A stretch of DNA of 64,000 nt. Source: Streptomyces scopuliridis RB72. GTDB taxonomy: Bacteria; Actinomycetota; Actinomycetes; Streptomycetales; Streptomycetaceae. Numbering within the stretch: the first letter of the stretch is position 1; each line of letters begins with the position of its first letter. Positions 33,164 through 41,939 of the stretch are shown here, in pieces. The DNA lies in the NCBI RefSeq assembly GCF_000718095.1, contig NZ_JOEI01000029.1, positions 1 through 64,000 of the forward strand. The letters run 5' to 3'. Under the pieces are notes generated by a model. It made no database searches and was not told the origin of the DNA. It saw nothing but the letters and a program-made list of their open reading frames with translations. The position numbers and the translations under genes are program-made.

Positions 33164-33781
33164 TCAGTGCCCGACCGAGATACGGACGACATCCACGGAG
33201 TTGTCGGACGGCCGCCAGGCCCCGAGGACCTGGGCACTCTGCCCGATGCGCAACTGGGACAGGTCGGACGTGAGCGCGCGGCCCGCGTACGAGGCGTTGG
33301 TGGTGGCCGGAAGGACGTTGCCGACGACTTCGTGCTGACCGTGGGCGAGGTGGAGCCGGTTCTTCGCGATGCCGCGGATCTGGGTGTCGAGGTTCACGAT
33401 GTTCACCCACACGGCGTCGGCGGCTATGGTGCCATCGGGCATCGGTACACCGCGGGCGTAGAGCCCGTCACCGATCTCGATCGCCGCGGCGGAGGTGGCG
33501 CGGACCTTCCACACACTGGTGGCGTTGGTCATCTGGACACGCGCGTGGTCACCGTAGGAGCCGGCGACCTCCAGGATGCTGCCGGTGATGCCGGTGATCC
33601 GGCCCTCCACGAAGGAGGACTTCGCGATGGCGGGGTCGAGTGACGGCTCGGCGGCGAAGGCGGCGTCGGCGTCGATGCCGCCGAGCGCGGTCGCGCCGAT
33701 GATCGTGGCGCCGCTGAGGGCGGCGGTGGTGAGGAAGCGACGGCGGCCCAGGCCGCGGCGGTCCTCCTGACGAGAGGTCAT
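33164..33781 (-). CDS. Tat-exported beta-rich protein of unknown function (cell-wall-protein-like)
   Basis: A 205-residue protein with a clear twin-arginine signal (GLGRRRFLTTAALSGATIIG) cut near AAFAAEP. The mature part is predicted all-beta: FVEGRITGITGSILEVAGS, DGLYARGVPMPDGTIAADAV, VNIVNLDTQIRGIAKNRLHL, then GQSAQVLGAWRP. The pattern resembles OB-like DUF5666 modules, but I am not sure of the family. It has no cysteines in the mature part, in contrast to its neighbour. The ATG at 33781 lies 14 bases after the upstream stop; the 129-codon longer open frame is antisense-like reading through the cysteine-rich gene in another frame and is rejected. Confidence 0.75.
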   Translation of the reverse strand: MTSRQEDRRGLGRRRFLTTAALSGATIIGATALGGIDADAAFAAEPSLDPAIAKSSFVEGRITGITGSILEVAGSYGDHARVQMTNATSVWKVRATSAAAIEIGDGLYARGVPMPDGTIAADAVWVNIVNLDTQIRGIAKNRLHLAHGQHEVVGNVLPATTNASYAGRALTSDLSQLRIGQSAQVLGAWRPSDNSVDVVRISVGH

Positions 33782-33795
33782 GTCCGCGTCCCTTC

Positions 33796-34218
33796 TCACT
33801 CGTAGATGTAGACCGGCAGCTTGCCGGAGCTGAGGTTGCCGATCGCCGAGAAGGCGGCCGGGGTCAGATCCAGGACGCGGTTGGTGCGGCAGGCGCCGTT
33901 GCAGCAGGCGGCCTCGCCGCACCATTCCTTGGTACGCGGTCCGCAGTCGGTGATCGTGATGCATACCGTGGCGCCGGAACACTGGTGTCTGACGTTCATC
34001 ACGGCACCGCAGCCGCGTCTGGGTATGTTCTCGCCGCACAGGTCGGGCCGGGTGATGTCCCAACATGCCTGTGACGCGTTGGGCCAGGCGCCGTGGTTGG
34101 CGCTTGACCGGCAGTTGCCGCAGGCACCGCCGCCGGCGCTGCCGCACGGCCCCCACGAGGATCCGCAACAGAACCAGCTCGTTTCACCAGCCCACAGGCT
34201 GGTCGATCCGCAAGCCAT
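33796..34218 (-). CDS. Cysteine-rich RlpA/barwin-like double-psi beta-barrel protein
   Basis: A 140-residue protein containing 16 cysteines. The N-terminal 45 residues are small, aromatic and cysteine-rich (WFCCGSSWGPCG, GACGNCRSS). The C-terminal part carries a double-psi barrel signature: VCITITDCGPRTKEWCG, then NRVLDLTPAAFSAIGNLSSG and KLPVYIYE, with the aspartate and the DLTPAAF block as in RlpA and expansins. There is no signal peptide, yet so many cysteines imply an oxidised, exported protein. Transport together with the Tat partner encoded next is one possible answer. The start at 34218 has AGAGG about nine bases upstream. First gene of a three-gene operon ending with a MauE-like redox protein. 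Confidence 0.72.
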   Translation of the reverse strand: MACGSTSLWAGETSWFCCGSSWGPCGSAGGGACGNCRSSANHGAWPNASQACWDITRPDLCGENIPRRGCGAVMNVRHQCSGATVCITITDCGPRTKEWCGEAACCNGACRTNRVLDLTPAAFSAIGNLSSGKLPVYIYE

Positions 34219-34357
34219 CGTGCCGCCTCTCTCAGTTCAGATTGACGCGTACATGACAAATTCAGGAGAAGGTCGTGCGCTCGAAGCAACCCCATGATGC
34301 TGATGTCTACGCGCGTTGGCTAGAGGGCACCTTGAGAGTCTGTCAGGTGATCTCTGA

Positions 34358-35025
34358 TCGGTCGCCGCCGCGGCGGTCGCCGCCGCCTGGTGGATGGCCG
34401 GCCGCGTGCCGCGTCCGGTACGCCATGTCACCGAAACCGCGCGGCTTCTCTCCGCCACGAACCTCCACGAGCGCATCGCCCTGCGCGCGCCTCCCGGCGA
34501 GCTGAAGGTACTCGCCGACACCTTCGACGAGATGCTCGACCGCATACAGCAACTCGTCAACGCCCAGCAGAGGTTCGCCGCCAATGCCGCACACGAGCTG
34601 CGCACCCCCCTGGCCCTCCAGCGGGCCGCCGCCGAGACAGGTCTCGCGGGCAACCCGGATGCCCGGCGGGTAGCGCGGATCCGTACCAAGCTCATCGAGA
34701 CGTCCGAGCACCAGGGACATCTGATCGAGGGCCTGCTGCTCCTCGCCGCGTCCGAGCAGGGCATGCGACGCCAGGAGCCGGTCGACCTGCACGAGGTCGC
34801 GCACGCCGTGGTCCTGGCGGCCGGCCCCGAAGCGGCCGACCATGACGTGACACCGCACCTCGATCTCCGGCCCCTGCGGACCACGGGCGACCCCGTTCTG
34901 CTCGAACGGCTGGCGCACAACCTGGTGAGCAACGCGATTCGTCACAACCATCCGGGCGGCAGTGTCACCGTCCGCACCGGCGCCGGTTGTCTGGAGGTGA
35001 GCAACACGGGACCCGTGATCCCCCC
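34358..35025 (+). pseudogene. Two-component sensor histidine kinase, truncated at both ends
   Basis: The frame opens right after a TGA at the end of a transmembrane helix (VAAAAVAAAWWMAGRVPRPV). It continues through HAMP (LLSATNLHERIALRAPPGEL), the dimerisation helix with the phospho-histidine (ANAAHELRTPLALQRAAAET) and the N-box of the ATPase domain (LVSNAIRHNHPGGSVTVRTG). It leaves the family pattern after EVSNTGPVIPPG, so the G1/G2 ATP-lid boxes are lost. The sensor domain, first membrane helix and response-regulator gene are also missing. An ATG at 34394 could give a 262-residue product, but it would have no complete catalytic domain. Confidence 0.75.
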
Positions 35026-35182
35026 CGGCACGCCTGGGCCACCCGGCTTATGGCGCGTACCGCGGGCTCGGCGTTCGTCAGCCGGCCGTCCTGGTGGCCC
35101 ACGCCGAGACACATCAGGCCGAGCCGGCGGTGCGTGGGGCCCGGCGTGGGGTAGTGCATCCCCCGGTCGACGGCCGCCGTAG

Positions 35183-36415
35183 TCAGTCTCCGCGCGGCCC
35201 CCGGAAGTCCACCGAGGTGACGAGGGCGTAGTCGAAGTAGATCGGGTCCCCCTCCTCGTCCATCGGGGCCGTGCGCCGGGACAGCCGGCCGTCCGGCGTC
35301 CACTCCAGCCGGGTGACGGAACCGGCCGCGTCGGCCGACTCGTGGGGCCGCCCGAAGGCGTCCCGGGTGAGGGTGTACGTGGCGCCCTGGGAATCCGTGG
35401 CCGACAGGGTGAGTCCTGCGGGATCGTTGACCCGCCGCTCCGTCACGCCGTTGGAGAAGGTCACCGTGGCCGGGGCGCCCGTCGTGTCGTAGGCGTAGCT
35501 GGTTGACGTTCCGTCCGGGGCCGTCACCGACAGCCGGTTCCCTCGGTCGTCGAAGGTCTGCCGTCAGACGGACCCGTCCGGGCCCGTGACCGCTACGGGC
35601 AGATGCCGCTCGTCGTAGGCGGCCGACGCGCGGCGCCCGTCGGGCAGGAGCATCGTGATCAGGTCGCCACGCTCGTCGTAGCCGAACTCGGCGGTGTTGC
35701 CGAGTTCGTCGGTGCGGGAGAGCGGATTGTCGTAGCGGTCCCAGGTGAACAGCACGGTATGACCGCGGGCGTCGGTCTCGGCGACGGTCTGGCCGAGGCT
35801 GTTGAACCGGGTGACGGTCACCGCACTGTAACCGTCCTGAACACCGGCGATGTTCAGCGCGGTCTGGATCGCCAGGTCGGCGACGGTGTTCTCGATCGCG
35901 GCAACCGCGGGCTCCGTGAGCGTGGCGACGATCTCCGAGACGGCCGCCTCCGCCATCTCCTTCAGGATCCGCTTGAACGCGATCCGGGTTGCGGCGATCT
36001 TGGCGCCGGCCAGCAGCGTCGACAGGCCGGCCGTCACCGGTGCGAACGCCAGCGTGATGCCCACCGTGGCGCACAGGTCCGCCAGTTCGCCCACTGCGGC
36101 GATCTTGCGGGCGACGATGATGTCGGCGACCCGGTCGAGCGCACCGGCCACCAGACGGGCCGCCCTGGCCAGGTCCTTGTGCTTGCCCTGCACCTTCGAC
36201 CAGTGCTTGTCCAGGGCGGTCAGCGACTCGCTCTGCCCGCTGGAGAGCAGTTTCTGTATGTGCCCGTACGCGGTCCCCGCGTCGTCGTCCGCGTCGTCCG
36301 CGAACTCCCGCAACGAGTCCGCCATGTCGCGGTACGCGTCCTCGTCCACGTTCGGTCAGCCCACACCGACGACATCGAGCATCGTGTCGACGCCCTCAGG
36401 AATCGTGTACCCCAC
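35183..36415 (-). pseudogene. RHS/WXG100-type polymorphic toxin gene relic with two Trp-to-TGA stops
   Basis: From a GTG at 36415 the frame reads VGYTIPEGVDTMLDVVGVG, a TGA (36356-36358), then PNVDEDAYRDMADSLREFAD. The helical, ESX-like N-terminal domain runs to about 35900 (hydrophobic AFAPVTAGLSTLLAGA). RHS repeats follow (GQTVAETDARGHTVLFTWDR, YGYDERGD-like, AYDERHLPVAVTGPDGSV). A second in-frame TGA lies at 35564-35566, then RQTFDDRGNRLSV, further repeats and an end at 35183. Relatives have tryptophan at both stops (VGVSWPN; a W before RQ in repeat text), so single G-to-A changes explain them. Family members have tens of repeats and a C-terminal toxin; only a few repeats remain. Confidence 0.8.
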
Positions 36416-36880
36416 GACGCAACAACCCCCGTCCCCACTCGCAATGCGAAAGTCCGTTGATCACCCTTACGTGTGACGCGCCGTCGGCCCCCATCGGTTC
36501 CCTCCGCAGGGCCCAACCGGGCTTCGCAGCAGGGCCCCTGACGCTTCGACAGACCGACTCGCAGCGGAATCAGGCGCATTCGGGGTCGGACTGATCCATG
36601 AGGTCACATGAGCGATATTCACCTGTTCAGGTGAACGGTGTCGGATTTCCGGGCGGGGGACGATCGTCGGCTGGATAGTGAGGACGCTGCGCGATGTCCG
36701 GGTTCGGATTCAGGTCGGGAATGCGATGGCTAATCACGCGGATCTAGGTGACGACCAGGGTCGTCGGCACGAAACCGCACTCGGCCGGAACCGGCTCGTG
36801 TGTTCACGGCGGACCCATCTCTCGTATTCCTCACATTCCCCTCACTGTTCGTGGTCGCAACTCGCCCCAAGGGAGGACAC
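36416..36880. other. Intergenic region with a perfect palindrome
   Basis: About 465 bases with no convincing gene. Apart from the palindrome at 36618-36635 I see only short open frames. Base composition dips around 36600-36760 (for example ATGAGCGATATTCACC), fitting a promoter region for the methyltransferase. Confidence 0.5.
36618..36635. promoter_or_regulatory. Perfect palindrome TTCACCTG-TT-CAGGTGAA
   Basis: Eight-base perfect arms two bases apart, 245 bases upstream of the methyltransferase start. This is the size and form of a TetR- or MarR-type operator. No such regulator gene is near, so the binder is unknown. Confidence 0.5.
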
Positions 36881-37786
36881 ATGGTCGGCACAGCGCATCG
36901 GAACACCGGTGTGGAAGGCGTGGAAGGAGGTGTCGGTCTGACCGCTCTCATGGTCGCCGCGGCACGGGCGATCGAGACCCACCGCCGTGACAGCCTGGCA
37001 CGGGACATCTACGCGGAGCACTTCGTGCTCGCCGCACCGGCGTCCGCGGGCTGGCCGGTCCGCGTACAGCAGGCTCCGGACGGGGACGCGAACCCGCTGT
37101 GGGGGAGGTTCGCGCGCTATTTCGGTCTGCGGACGAGAGTCCTCGACGACTTCCTCCTCCGGTCGGTGGGCACGGGCGCCCGCCAAGTGGTCCTGCTCGG
37201 GGCGGGGTTGGACTCGCGGGCGTTCCGACTCGACTGGCCTCCCGGCTGCGTGGTCTTCGAGATCGACAGGGAAGGCGTGCTGGCGTTCAAGCACGAGGTG
37301 CTCGGCGGGCTGTCGGCCACGCCGAAGGCGGCGCGCGTACCGATCCCGATCGATCTGCGCGCCGACTGGGTCGGAGCGCTGACCGACGCCGGTTTCGACA
37401 CGGCCGCACCGAGCGTATGGCTGGCCGAGGGGTTGCTGTTCTACCTGCCCAACGCCGCCGAGACCAACCTCATCGACTCAGTGGACCGGTTGAGCACAGA
37501 GGGCAGCGCTCTGGCCTTCGAGGTCAAGCTGGAGAAGGACTTGCTGGAATACCGCGACAGTCCGCTCTACACCTCGACGAAACACCAGATCGGCATCGAC
37601 CTGCTCAACCTGTTCGACAGAGAGCCGCGGCCCGACTCCGCGGGTGATCTGGCGGGTAAGGGCTGGTCCACATCGGTCCACACCCCCTTCGACTTCACCC
37701 GTCGGCACGGACGCGGCCCGCTGCCCGAACAGAACGACGCGCTGGCGGGCAACCGGTGGGTGTTCGCGAACAAGTCCCGGTCGTAA
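36881..37786 (+). CDS. SAM-dependent methyltransferase (leucine-carboxyl-methyltransferase-like, TIGR00027 type)
   Basis: A 301-residue class I methyltransferase. It begins with the family block EGGVGLTALMVAAARAIETH, has the SAM-binding loop VVLLGAGLDSRAFRLDW and the acidic strand end VVFEIDREGVLAFK, then VPIPIDLRADWVGAL and VWLAEGLLFYLP. These order and motifs belong to the LCMT/Ppm-like group common in actinomycetes, often in secondary metabolism as O-methyltransferases. The ATG at 36881 follows GGGAGG by four bases; a longer frame starts 27 codons earlier without a site. It converges on the furan-type operon; a functional link is only positional. Confidence 0.88.
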   Translation: MVGTAHRNTGVEGVEGGVGLTALMVAAARAIETHRRDSLARDIYAEHFVLAAPASAGWPVRVQQAPDGDANPLWGRFARYFGLRTRVLDDFLLRSVGTGARQVVLLGAGLDSRAFRLDWPPGCVVFEIDREGVLAFKHEVLGGLSATPKAARVPIPIDLRADWVGALTDAGFDTAAPSVWLAEGLLFYLPNAAETNLIDSVDRLSTEGSALAFEVKLEKDLLEYRDSPLYTSTKHQIGIDLLNLFDREPRPDSAGDLAGKGWSTSVHTPFDFTRRHGRGPLPEQNDALAGNRWVFANKSRS

Positions 37787-37791
37787 CACCC

Positions 37792-37824
37792 CCCGTCGGG
37801 GGCCTGTGCCTCTCCCCCGACGGG
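37792..37824. terminator. Hairpin terminator after the methyltransferase gene
   Basis: CCCGTCGGGGG and CCCCCGACGGG form an 11-bp stem with an 11-base loop, starting six bases after the stop codon. Confidence 0.8.
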
Positions 37825-37940
37825 ACGCACCGGACGAGCGTCGCGGGAGGACCGGCCACGCCGTGCGGTGTCCGTGGCCGGTCGTCGGATGGCGGTCGAG
37901 CGGAGTCGATCAGACAGGGCAGCGGCGTGGAAAGCCTCGA

Positions 37941-39044
37941 TCATCGGTTCCTCCCCTCCGGGACGAGGATGGGTTTGACCACGCGGCCCGCGTCGCAGTC
38001 GCGTTCGGCCTCGTTGATGTCCGCGAGCGGGTACGTACGGATCAGCTGGTCGAAGGGAAACCGCCCGGCCTGCCACAGTCCGGTCAGCCTCGGAATCAGC
38101 AGTCCCGGCACCGCGTCCCCCTCGCAGATGTGGGAGATCCGCCGGCCCCGGTCCAGCGCTCCCGGTTCGAGCGGCAGCGCGGTGTGGAGCCGTGCCACCA
38201 GACCGAGGTGCCCGGTCGGGCGCAGGGCCCGCAGTGCGTCGTTGATCAGCTGGGCGGAGCCCGTGGTGTCCAGCGCGTACCGCGCGCCGCCGTCGGTCAG
38301 TCGCCGGATGCGGTCGGACAGGCCGGCCGAGGCGGCGTGCAACGGAATCGCGCGGAACCGCTCGGCGAGCGCCAGGCGTTCGGGGTGCCGGTCGACGGCC
38401 ACGGTCACCGCCCCGGCGGCGGTGGCGGCCATCACCGCGGCCAGACCCACCGCTCCCGCGCCGAACACGGCGATGGTGTCGCCGGGGCCGACGCCGAAGG
38501 AGTTCACCACCGCTCCGGCTCCGGTGAGGAAACCGCAGCCGAGCGGTCCGAGCAGTTCGATGGGCAGTGCGGGGTCGACCCGGACGGCGTTGCGGGCCAG
38601 GACCATCGCGTACTCGGCGAACGAGGACTGGCCGAACCACCGGGGGGCCAGTTCACCCCCGGCCGCGTCGGTGAACCGCGCCGCGTTCTCCCCGCGCCCC
38701 CCGAAGAGGTTGAGCGAGGCGAAGGAGTCACAGTAGGCGGGAGCCGCCCCCATGCAGTTCCGGCAGTGTCCGCAGGAGTCGAAGCTCAGCACGACATGGT
38801 CACCGACGCTCAGGCCGGTATCCGGGCCGCCCGTCTCCACCACGACCCCGGCCCCCTCGTGGCCGAGCACCGCCGGCAGCGGTGAGCGGCCCGCCGAACG
38901 CCGGACCGCGAGATCGGTCCGGCACATCCCGCAGCCCGCGATCCTGACCAGGATCTCACCGTCGGCCGGCCCCGCGGCCAGGATCACCTCCTCGACGGCG
39001 AATCGGCTCTCGTACGAGCGCAGTACCGCCGCGCCGAACCTCAT
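37941..39044 (-). CDS. Zinc-dependent (aryl-)alcohol dehydrogenase, MDR family
   Basis: A 367-residue NAD-dependent dehydrogenase. Catalytic zinc residues appear in IAGCGMCRTDLAVRR and LGHEGAGVVVETG; the structural zinc lobe is CGHCRNCMGAAPAYC; the cofactor fold is AVFGAGAVGLAAVMAA. Features such as FASLNLFGGRGENAA and FGQSSFAEYAMV resemble benzyl/aryl-alcohol dehydrogenases and mycothiol-linked relatives. The ATG at 39044 overlaps the stop of the aldehyde dehydrogenase gene by four bases and has GGAGGA upstream. With the furan synthase in the same operon, an oxidation of a hydroxymethyl-furan or reduction of its aldehyde is a reasonable role. Confidence 0.88.
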   Translation of the reverse strand: MRFGAAVLRSYESRFAVEEVILAAGPADGEILVRIAGCGMCRTDLAVRRSAGRSPLPAVLGHEGAGVVVETGGPDTGLSVGDHVVLSFDSCGHCRNCMGAAPAYCDSFASLNLFGGRGENAARFTDAAGGELAPRWFGQSSFAEYAMVLARNAVRVDPALPIELLGPLGCGFLTGAGAVVNSFGVGPGDTIAVFGAGAVGLAAVMAATAAGAVTVAVDRHPERLALAERFRAIPLHAASAGLSDRIRRLTDGGARYALDTTGSAQLINDALRALRPTGHLGLVARLHTALPLEPGALDRGRRISHICEGDAVPGLLIPRLTGLWQAGRFPFDQLIRTYPLADINEAERDCDAGRVVKPILVPEGRNR

Positions 39045-40450
39045 GGCCGCGCCTCCTCCGGACGGTGCACGACAAACGGTCTGAGGTTCCCGTAGAGCCC
39101 CCACGGTCCGCCCGCGACGCCGACACCGCTCTCCTTGATGCCCGCGAAAGGCTGGGCGAGGGACAGTTCGGCATGGTGGTTGATCCATGCCGTCCCGCAC
39201 TCCAGCCGGTCGGCCACCGCCTCGGCCCGGTCGAGGTCGGTCCCCCAGACCGAGCCGCCCAGCCCGAAGCCGGTGTCGTTGGCCGCCTCGATCGCTTCGT
39301 CGAGGCTCCCGTACGGCAGCACCGGCAGGACCGGACCGAATTGCTCCTCCGTCACCACCGGGCTGTCGGGTGGGACATCGGCCAGGATCGTCGGGGCGAA
39401 GAAGTAGCCCGGTCGGTCCAGCCGGTGGCCACCGGTCACGGCTCGGGCGCCGTCTGCCAGGGCCTGCGCCGTGTAACGCTCGACCCGGGCCAGTTGGGGG
39501 GCGTTGCTGACCGGACCCAGCCGCGAGTCCGGGTCGAGCCCGGGGCCGACGACGGCGCTCTTCGCACGCTGCGCGAGGGCCTCGACCACCTGGGAGTAGA
39601 GCCGGACCGGAGCGTAGACGCGCTTGACCGCCATGCAGACCTGCCCGCAGTTGCGAAAGGCCGCCCAGAACAGCCGGTCCGCGATCCGCTCCACGTCCAC
39701 GTCCTCCAGCAGGACGGCGGCGTCGTTACCGCCCAGCTCCAGGGTGACCCGGGAGAGCGAGGCCGCCGCGCCCGCCGCGACGGCCCGTCCGGTGGGAATC
39801 GAACCGGTGAAGGTCACATGGCGTATCCCTGGATGGGACGCGAGGCGGGCGCCGAGAGGTTCGCGACCGGTGACGATCGTCAGTACGCCCTCGGGGAGGG
39901 CGGTGGCGAGGACAGACCCCAGCAACCGTGTGGCGAGGGGTGTGAACGGGGAAGGCTTGAGCACCATCGTGTTGCCCGCGGCGAGCGCGGGCGCGAACTT
40001 CGCCGACGCGAGCTGGAGGGGAAAGTTCCACGGGACGATCGCGGCGACGGGTCCGAGCGGTCGCCAGCGGACCTCGCTGCGTACCGGCCGGCCGTCGGTG
40101 ATCGGCCGGGACCCGGGCTCCAGCTCTGCGAAGTAGCGCAGGCGGGCCGCCGTGCGGGCGATCTCCGCGTACGACTCGGCCAGGGGTTTGCCCTGTTCAC
40201 GGGTGAGCAGCGGAGCGAGCTCGGCGCCGGCCGCCTCCACGGCGTCGGCTGCCGCGAGCAACGCGGTGGCGCGGGCGACGCGGTCGGCACGCCAGCCGCG
40301 CCAGGCCTCGTGAGCCCGGTCGACGACGGCGTCCAGCTCGTCCGGCTGCTGGTCGGGAGCGTCGTCGAAGGCCTCGCCCGTTGCCGGATCGAGGACGGCG
40401 AAACACCTGCCGCTGATCCCGGGCGCGCGGCGGGGCTGACGTGTCGGCAT
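39041..40450 (-). CDS. NAD(P)-dependent aldehyde dehydrogenase
   Basis: A 469-residue enzyme of the ALDH superfamily. IVPWNFPLQLASAKFAPALA is the cofactor entry, VTLELGGNDAAVLLED holds the general-base glutamate, NCGQVCMAVKRVYAP the catalytic cysteine, and TEEQFGPVLPVLPYG the late conserved block. Length is typical. It starts eight bases after the MfnB-like gene stop and overlaps the alcohol dehydrogenase start, so the three genes are translated as a unit. It would oxidise an aldehyde to the acid, possibly the formyl group on the furan ring produced by the first enzyme. Confidence 0.9.
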   Translation of the reverse strand: MPTRQPRRAPGISGRCFAVLDPATGEAFDDAPDQQPDELDAVVDRAHEAWRGWRADRVARATALLAAADAVEAAGAELAPLLTREQGKPLAESYAEIARTAARLRYFAELEPGSRPITDGRPVRSEVRWRPLGPVAAIVPWNFPLQLASAKFAPALAAGNTMVLKPSPFTPLATRLLGSVLATALPEGVLTIVTGREPLGARLASHPGIRHVTFTGSIPTGRAVAAGAAASLSRVTLELGGNDAAVLLEDVDVERIADRLFWAAFRNCGQVCMAVKRVYAPVRLYSQVVEALAQRAKSAVVGPGLDPDSRLGPVSNAPQLARVERYTAQALADGARAVTGGHRLDRPGYFFAPTILADVPPDSPVVTEEQFGPVLPVLPYGSLDEAIEAANDTGFGLGGSVWGTDLDRAEAVADRLECGTAWINHHAELSLAQPFAGIKESGVGVAGGPWGLYGNLRPFVVHRPEEARP

Positions 40451-40458
40451 GCCGGCGG

Positions 40459-41232
40459 TCAGCTCGCGGCGACGGCGGCCGCGTACTCCCGGGCGTGCCG
40501 GTCCATCTCTGCCCGGAAGGCGGCCACCTGCCGCGGCTGAATCCTTCCTGTGGTGCGGTCACCCCCCTCGCAGACCGCCCCGCGCACCCCCACGATGTCC
40601 GTGCCGATACGGGTCAGCTCGCCGAGGTCTCCCTCCTTGACGCTGCCCGCGAGGGCGGCGAGCAGACCGGCCTCGTGGGCCAGCCGGACGAACTCCGCGC
40701 AGACGTCCGGCGGAACGTGGTCGAACAGCCGTGTCCCGTCCTTGATCGCGGTGTCGAGCATGGCCGCGTCGGAGCCGGAGCGGAGCGCGATGTCGGGCAG
40801 TGCGAGCGGGTTGACGCAGCCGATCCGGTGGGCGTCGGCGTAGCCCGAGGCGACAACGAAAGCGTCCGGCCGATAGTCCTTCACCGCCCGGACGACCCCT
40901 CGCATGACATCGATGGCCTGTTCGGGCGTCGTGCATCCGTAGAGGCCGACCTTGATGTACGTGGCTCCGGAGACAGCCGCGCCGAGCGCCGCCTGGGCCA
41001 CCGTACCGGGCTTGTACGGTACGTCTCCCACGGTGGCGGACACCGGCTTGTCCGCCGGGACGGCTTCGCGGATCTCCCTGATGACCCATGGGTAGTTCGC
41101 GCCGAGCGAGCCCTCGTCGGGCTTCTTGACATCGACGATGTCGAGGTACTCCGCCGCCTTCGCGCAGTCGAGGGCCTCCTCGACGCTGTCCGGGGAGATG
41201 AGAAGCAACAACGTGGGCTCCTTCCACCGCAT
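40459..41232 (-). CDS. MfnB-like (5-formylfuran-3-yl)methyl phosphate synthase
   Basis: A 257-residue TIM-barrel protein of the family that condenses two glyceraldehyde 3-phosphate molecules to 4-(hydroxymethyl)-2-furancarboxaldehyde phosphate. That reaction is known from methanofuran synthesis in methanogens. Visible: [20 protein letters not shown], then [20 protein letters not shown] with the lysine expected to form the Schiff base, [11 protein letters not shown] with the second active-site lysine, [17 protein letters not shown], and [10 protein letters not shown] for phosphate binding. The ATG at 41232 has AGG close upstream; a GTG two codons earlier is possible. It opens an operon with aldehyde and alcohol dehydrogenases. 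The organism has no need of methanofuran, so another furan product is inferred. Confidence 0.85.
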   Translation of the reverse strand: MRWKEPTLLLLISPDSVEEALDCAKAAEYLDIVDVKKPDEGSLGANYPWVIREIREAVPADKPVSATVGDVPYKPGTVAQAALGAAVSGATYIKVGLYGCTTPEQAIDVMRGVVRAVKDYRPDAFVVASGYADAHRIGCVNPLALPDIALRSGSDAAMLDTAIKDGTRLFDHVPPDVCAEFVRLAHEAGLLAALAGSVKEGDLGELTRIGTDIVGVRGAVCEGGDRTTGRIQPRQVAAFRAEMDRHAREYAAAVAAS

Positions 41233-41443
41233 GTCCACCTGTCAAGGGCGGGTGTGCGGAGGCGTCTGGATCACTTGCGGTCTGCTCATCATTGCCGCGG
41301 CCCGTGGCCATCGGTAGGGCGCGCGGAGTCCGAACGGATCGTTGCCACGGCGCGTCCACCCCGGCGTGCGCCGTCCACGCCGGTTCGAAGACGGATCGCA
41401 CGCGGGCGTCGGGACCTTGCCCGAGTCGGAGGTGGTGCGGCTG

Positions 41444-41520
41444 GGCCCTGTCTGACAAATCCCGTCTGGCTCGCGACGCCTGGCACGCACGCTCGCTGCG
41501 TTATCGGCGCGAGAGCGGGG
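41444..41520. repeat. Possible end of an IS5-type insertion element
   Basis: GGGCCCTGTCTGACAAATCC and the following 50 bases recall the terminal region of IS5-type elements and MITEs common in streptomycetes. The matching right end is not found nearby, so this is at most a one-ended remnant. It lies between the furan operon promoter and a DctA fragment. Confidence 0.3.
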
Positions 41521-41531
41521 AGGGCGTCATA

Positions 41532-41807
41532 TCAGTGCCCCGCTACGGCTGGTGCGGCTTCGGAGTCGTCGGTCGTCATCGCCGCAAGCGCGGGGACGTC
41601 GGGGTCGGGGACCGGGCCGACGTCCTTTCCGTCGGGTACGGCCTTGGCGCGTTCGAGGTCGAACTCGCCCTCCCATTTGGCGATGAAGACGGTGGCGACC
41701 GCGTTGCCGAGAACGGTGGTGAGGATGCGGCCCTCGTTGAGGAAACGGTCGATGCCGAGACCGGCGTGGCGAAGGCGGTCCACCGGCATGCGGCGGACCG
41801 TAGCCAC
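41532..41807 (-). pseudogene. C-terminal fragment of a C4-dicarboxylate:cation symporter (DctA family)
   Basis: The frame reads [20 protein letters not shown], then [20 protein letters not shown]. This matches the end of DctA-type carriers, where D-R-F/M-x-S-E-x-R precedes the last helix (GNAVATxxVAKWEG). About 85 residues of an approximately 450-residue carrier are present and everything upstream is absent. The fragment lies right beside a possible IS end, which may have caused the loss. Confidence 0.75.
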
Positions 41808-41939
41808 CCCCTACCAGTGATCGAGGACCTTCCCCGAACCCCCGCACGAGACCGATCACCTGTGCTGGAAGCCCAAGATCAAGTGCTTGGCGTTACTGGC
41901 TGTTCCGCTGGTCCCCAAGGCCGGTTCCCGCCGCAGGGG

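Noticed and set aside
33782..34168. 129-codon N-terminal extension of the Tat-exported protein
   Set aside because: It is an out-of-frame reading of the cysteine-rich gene; the ATG at 33781 directly precedes the twin-arginine signal.
35564..36358. TGA codons in the RHS relic as selenocysteine or tryptophan recoding
   Set aside because: No SECIS-like hairpin was noticed and the gene also lacks most repeats and the toxin domain; nonsense decay is simpler.
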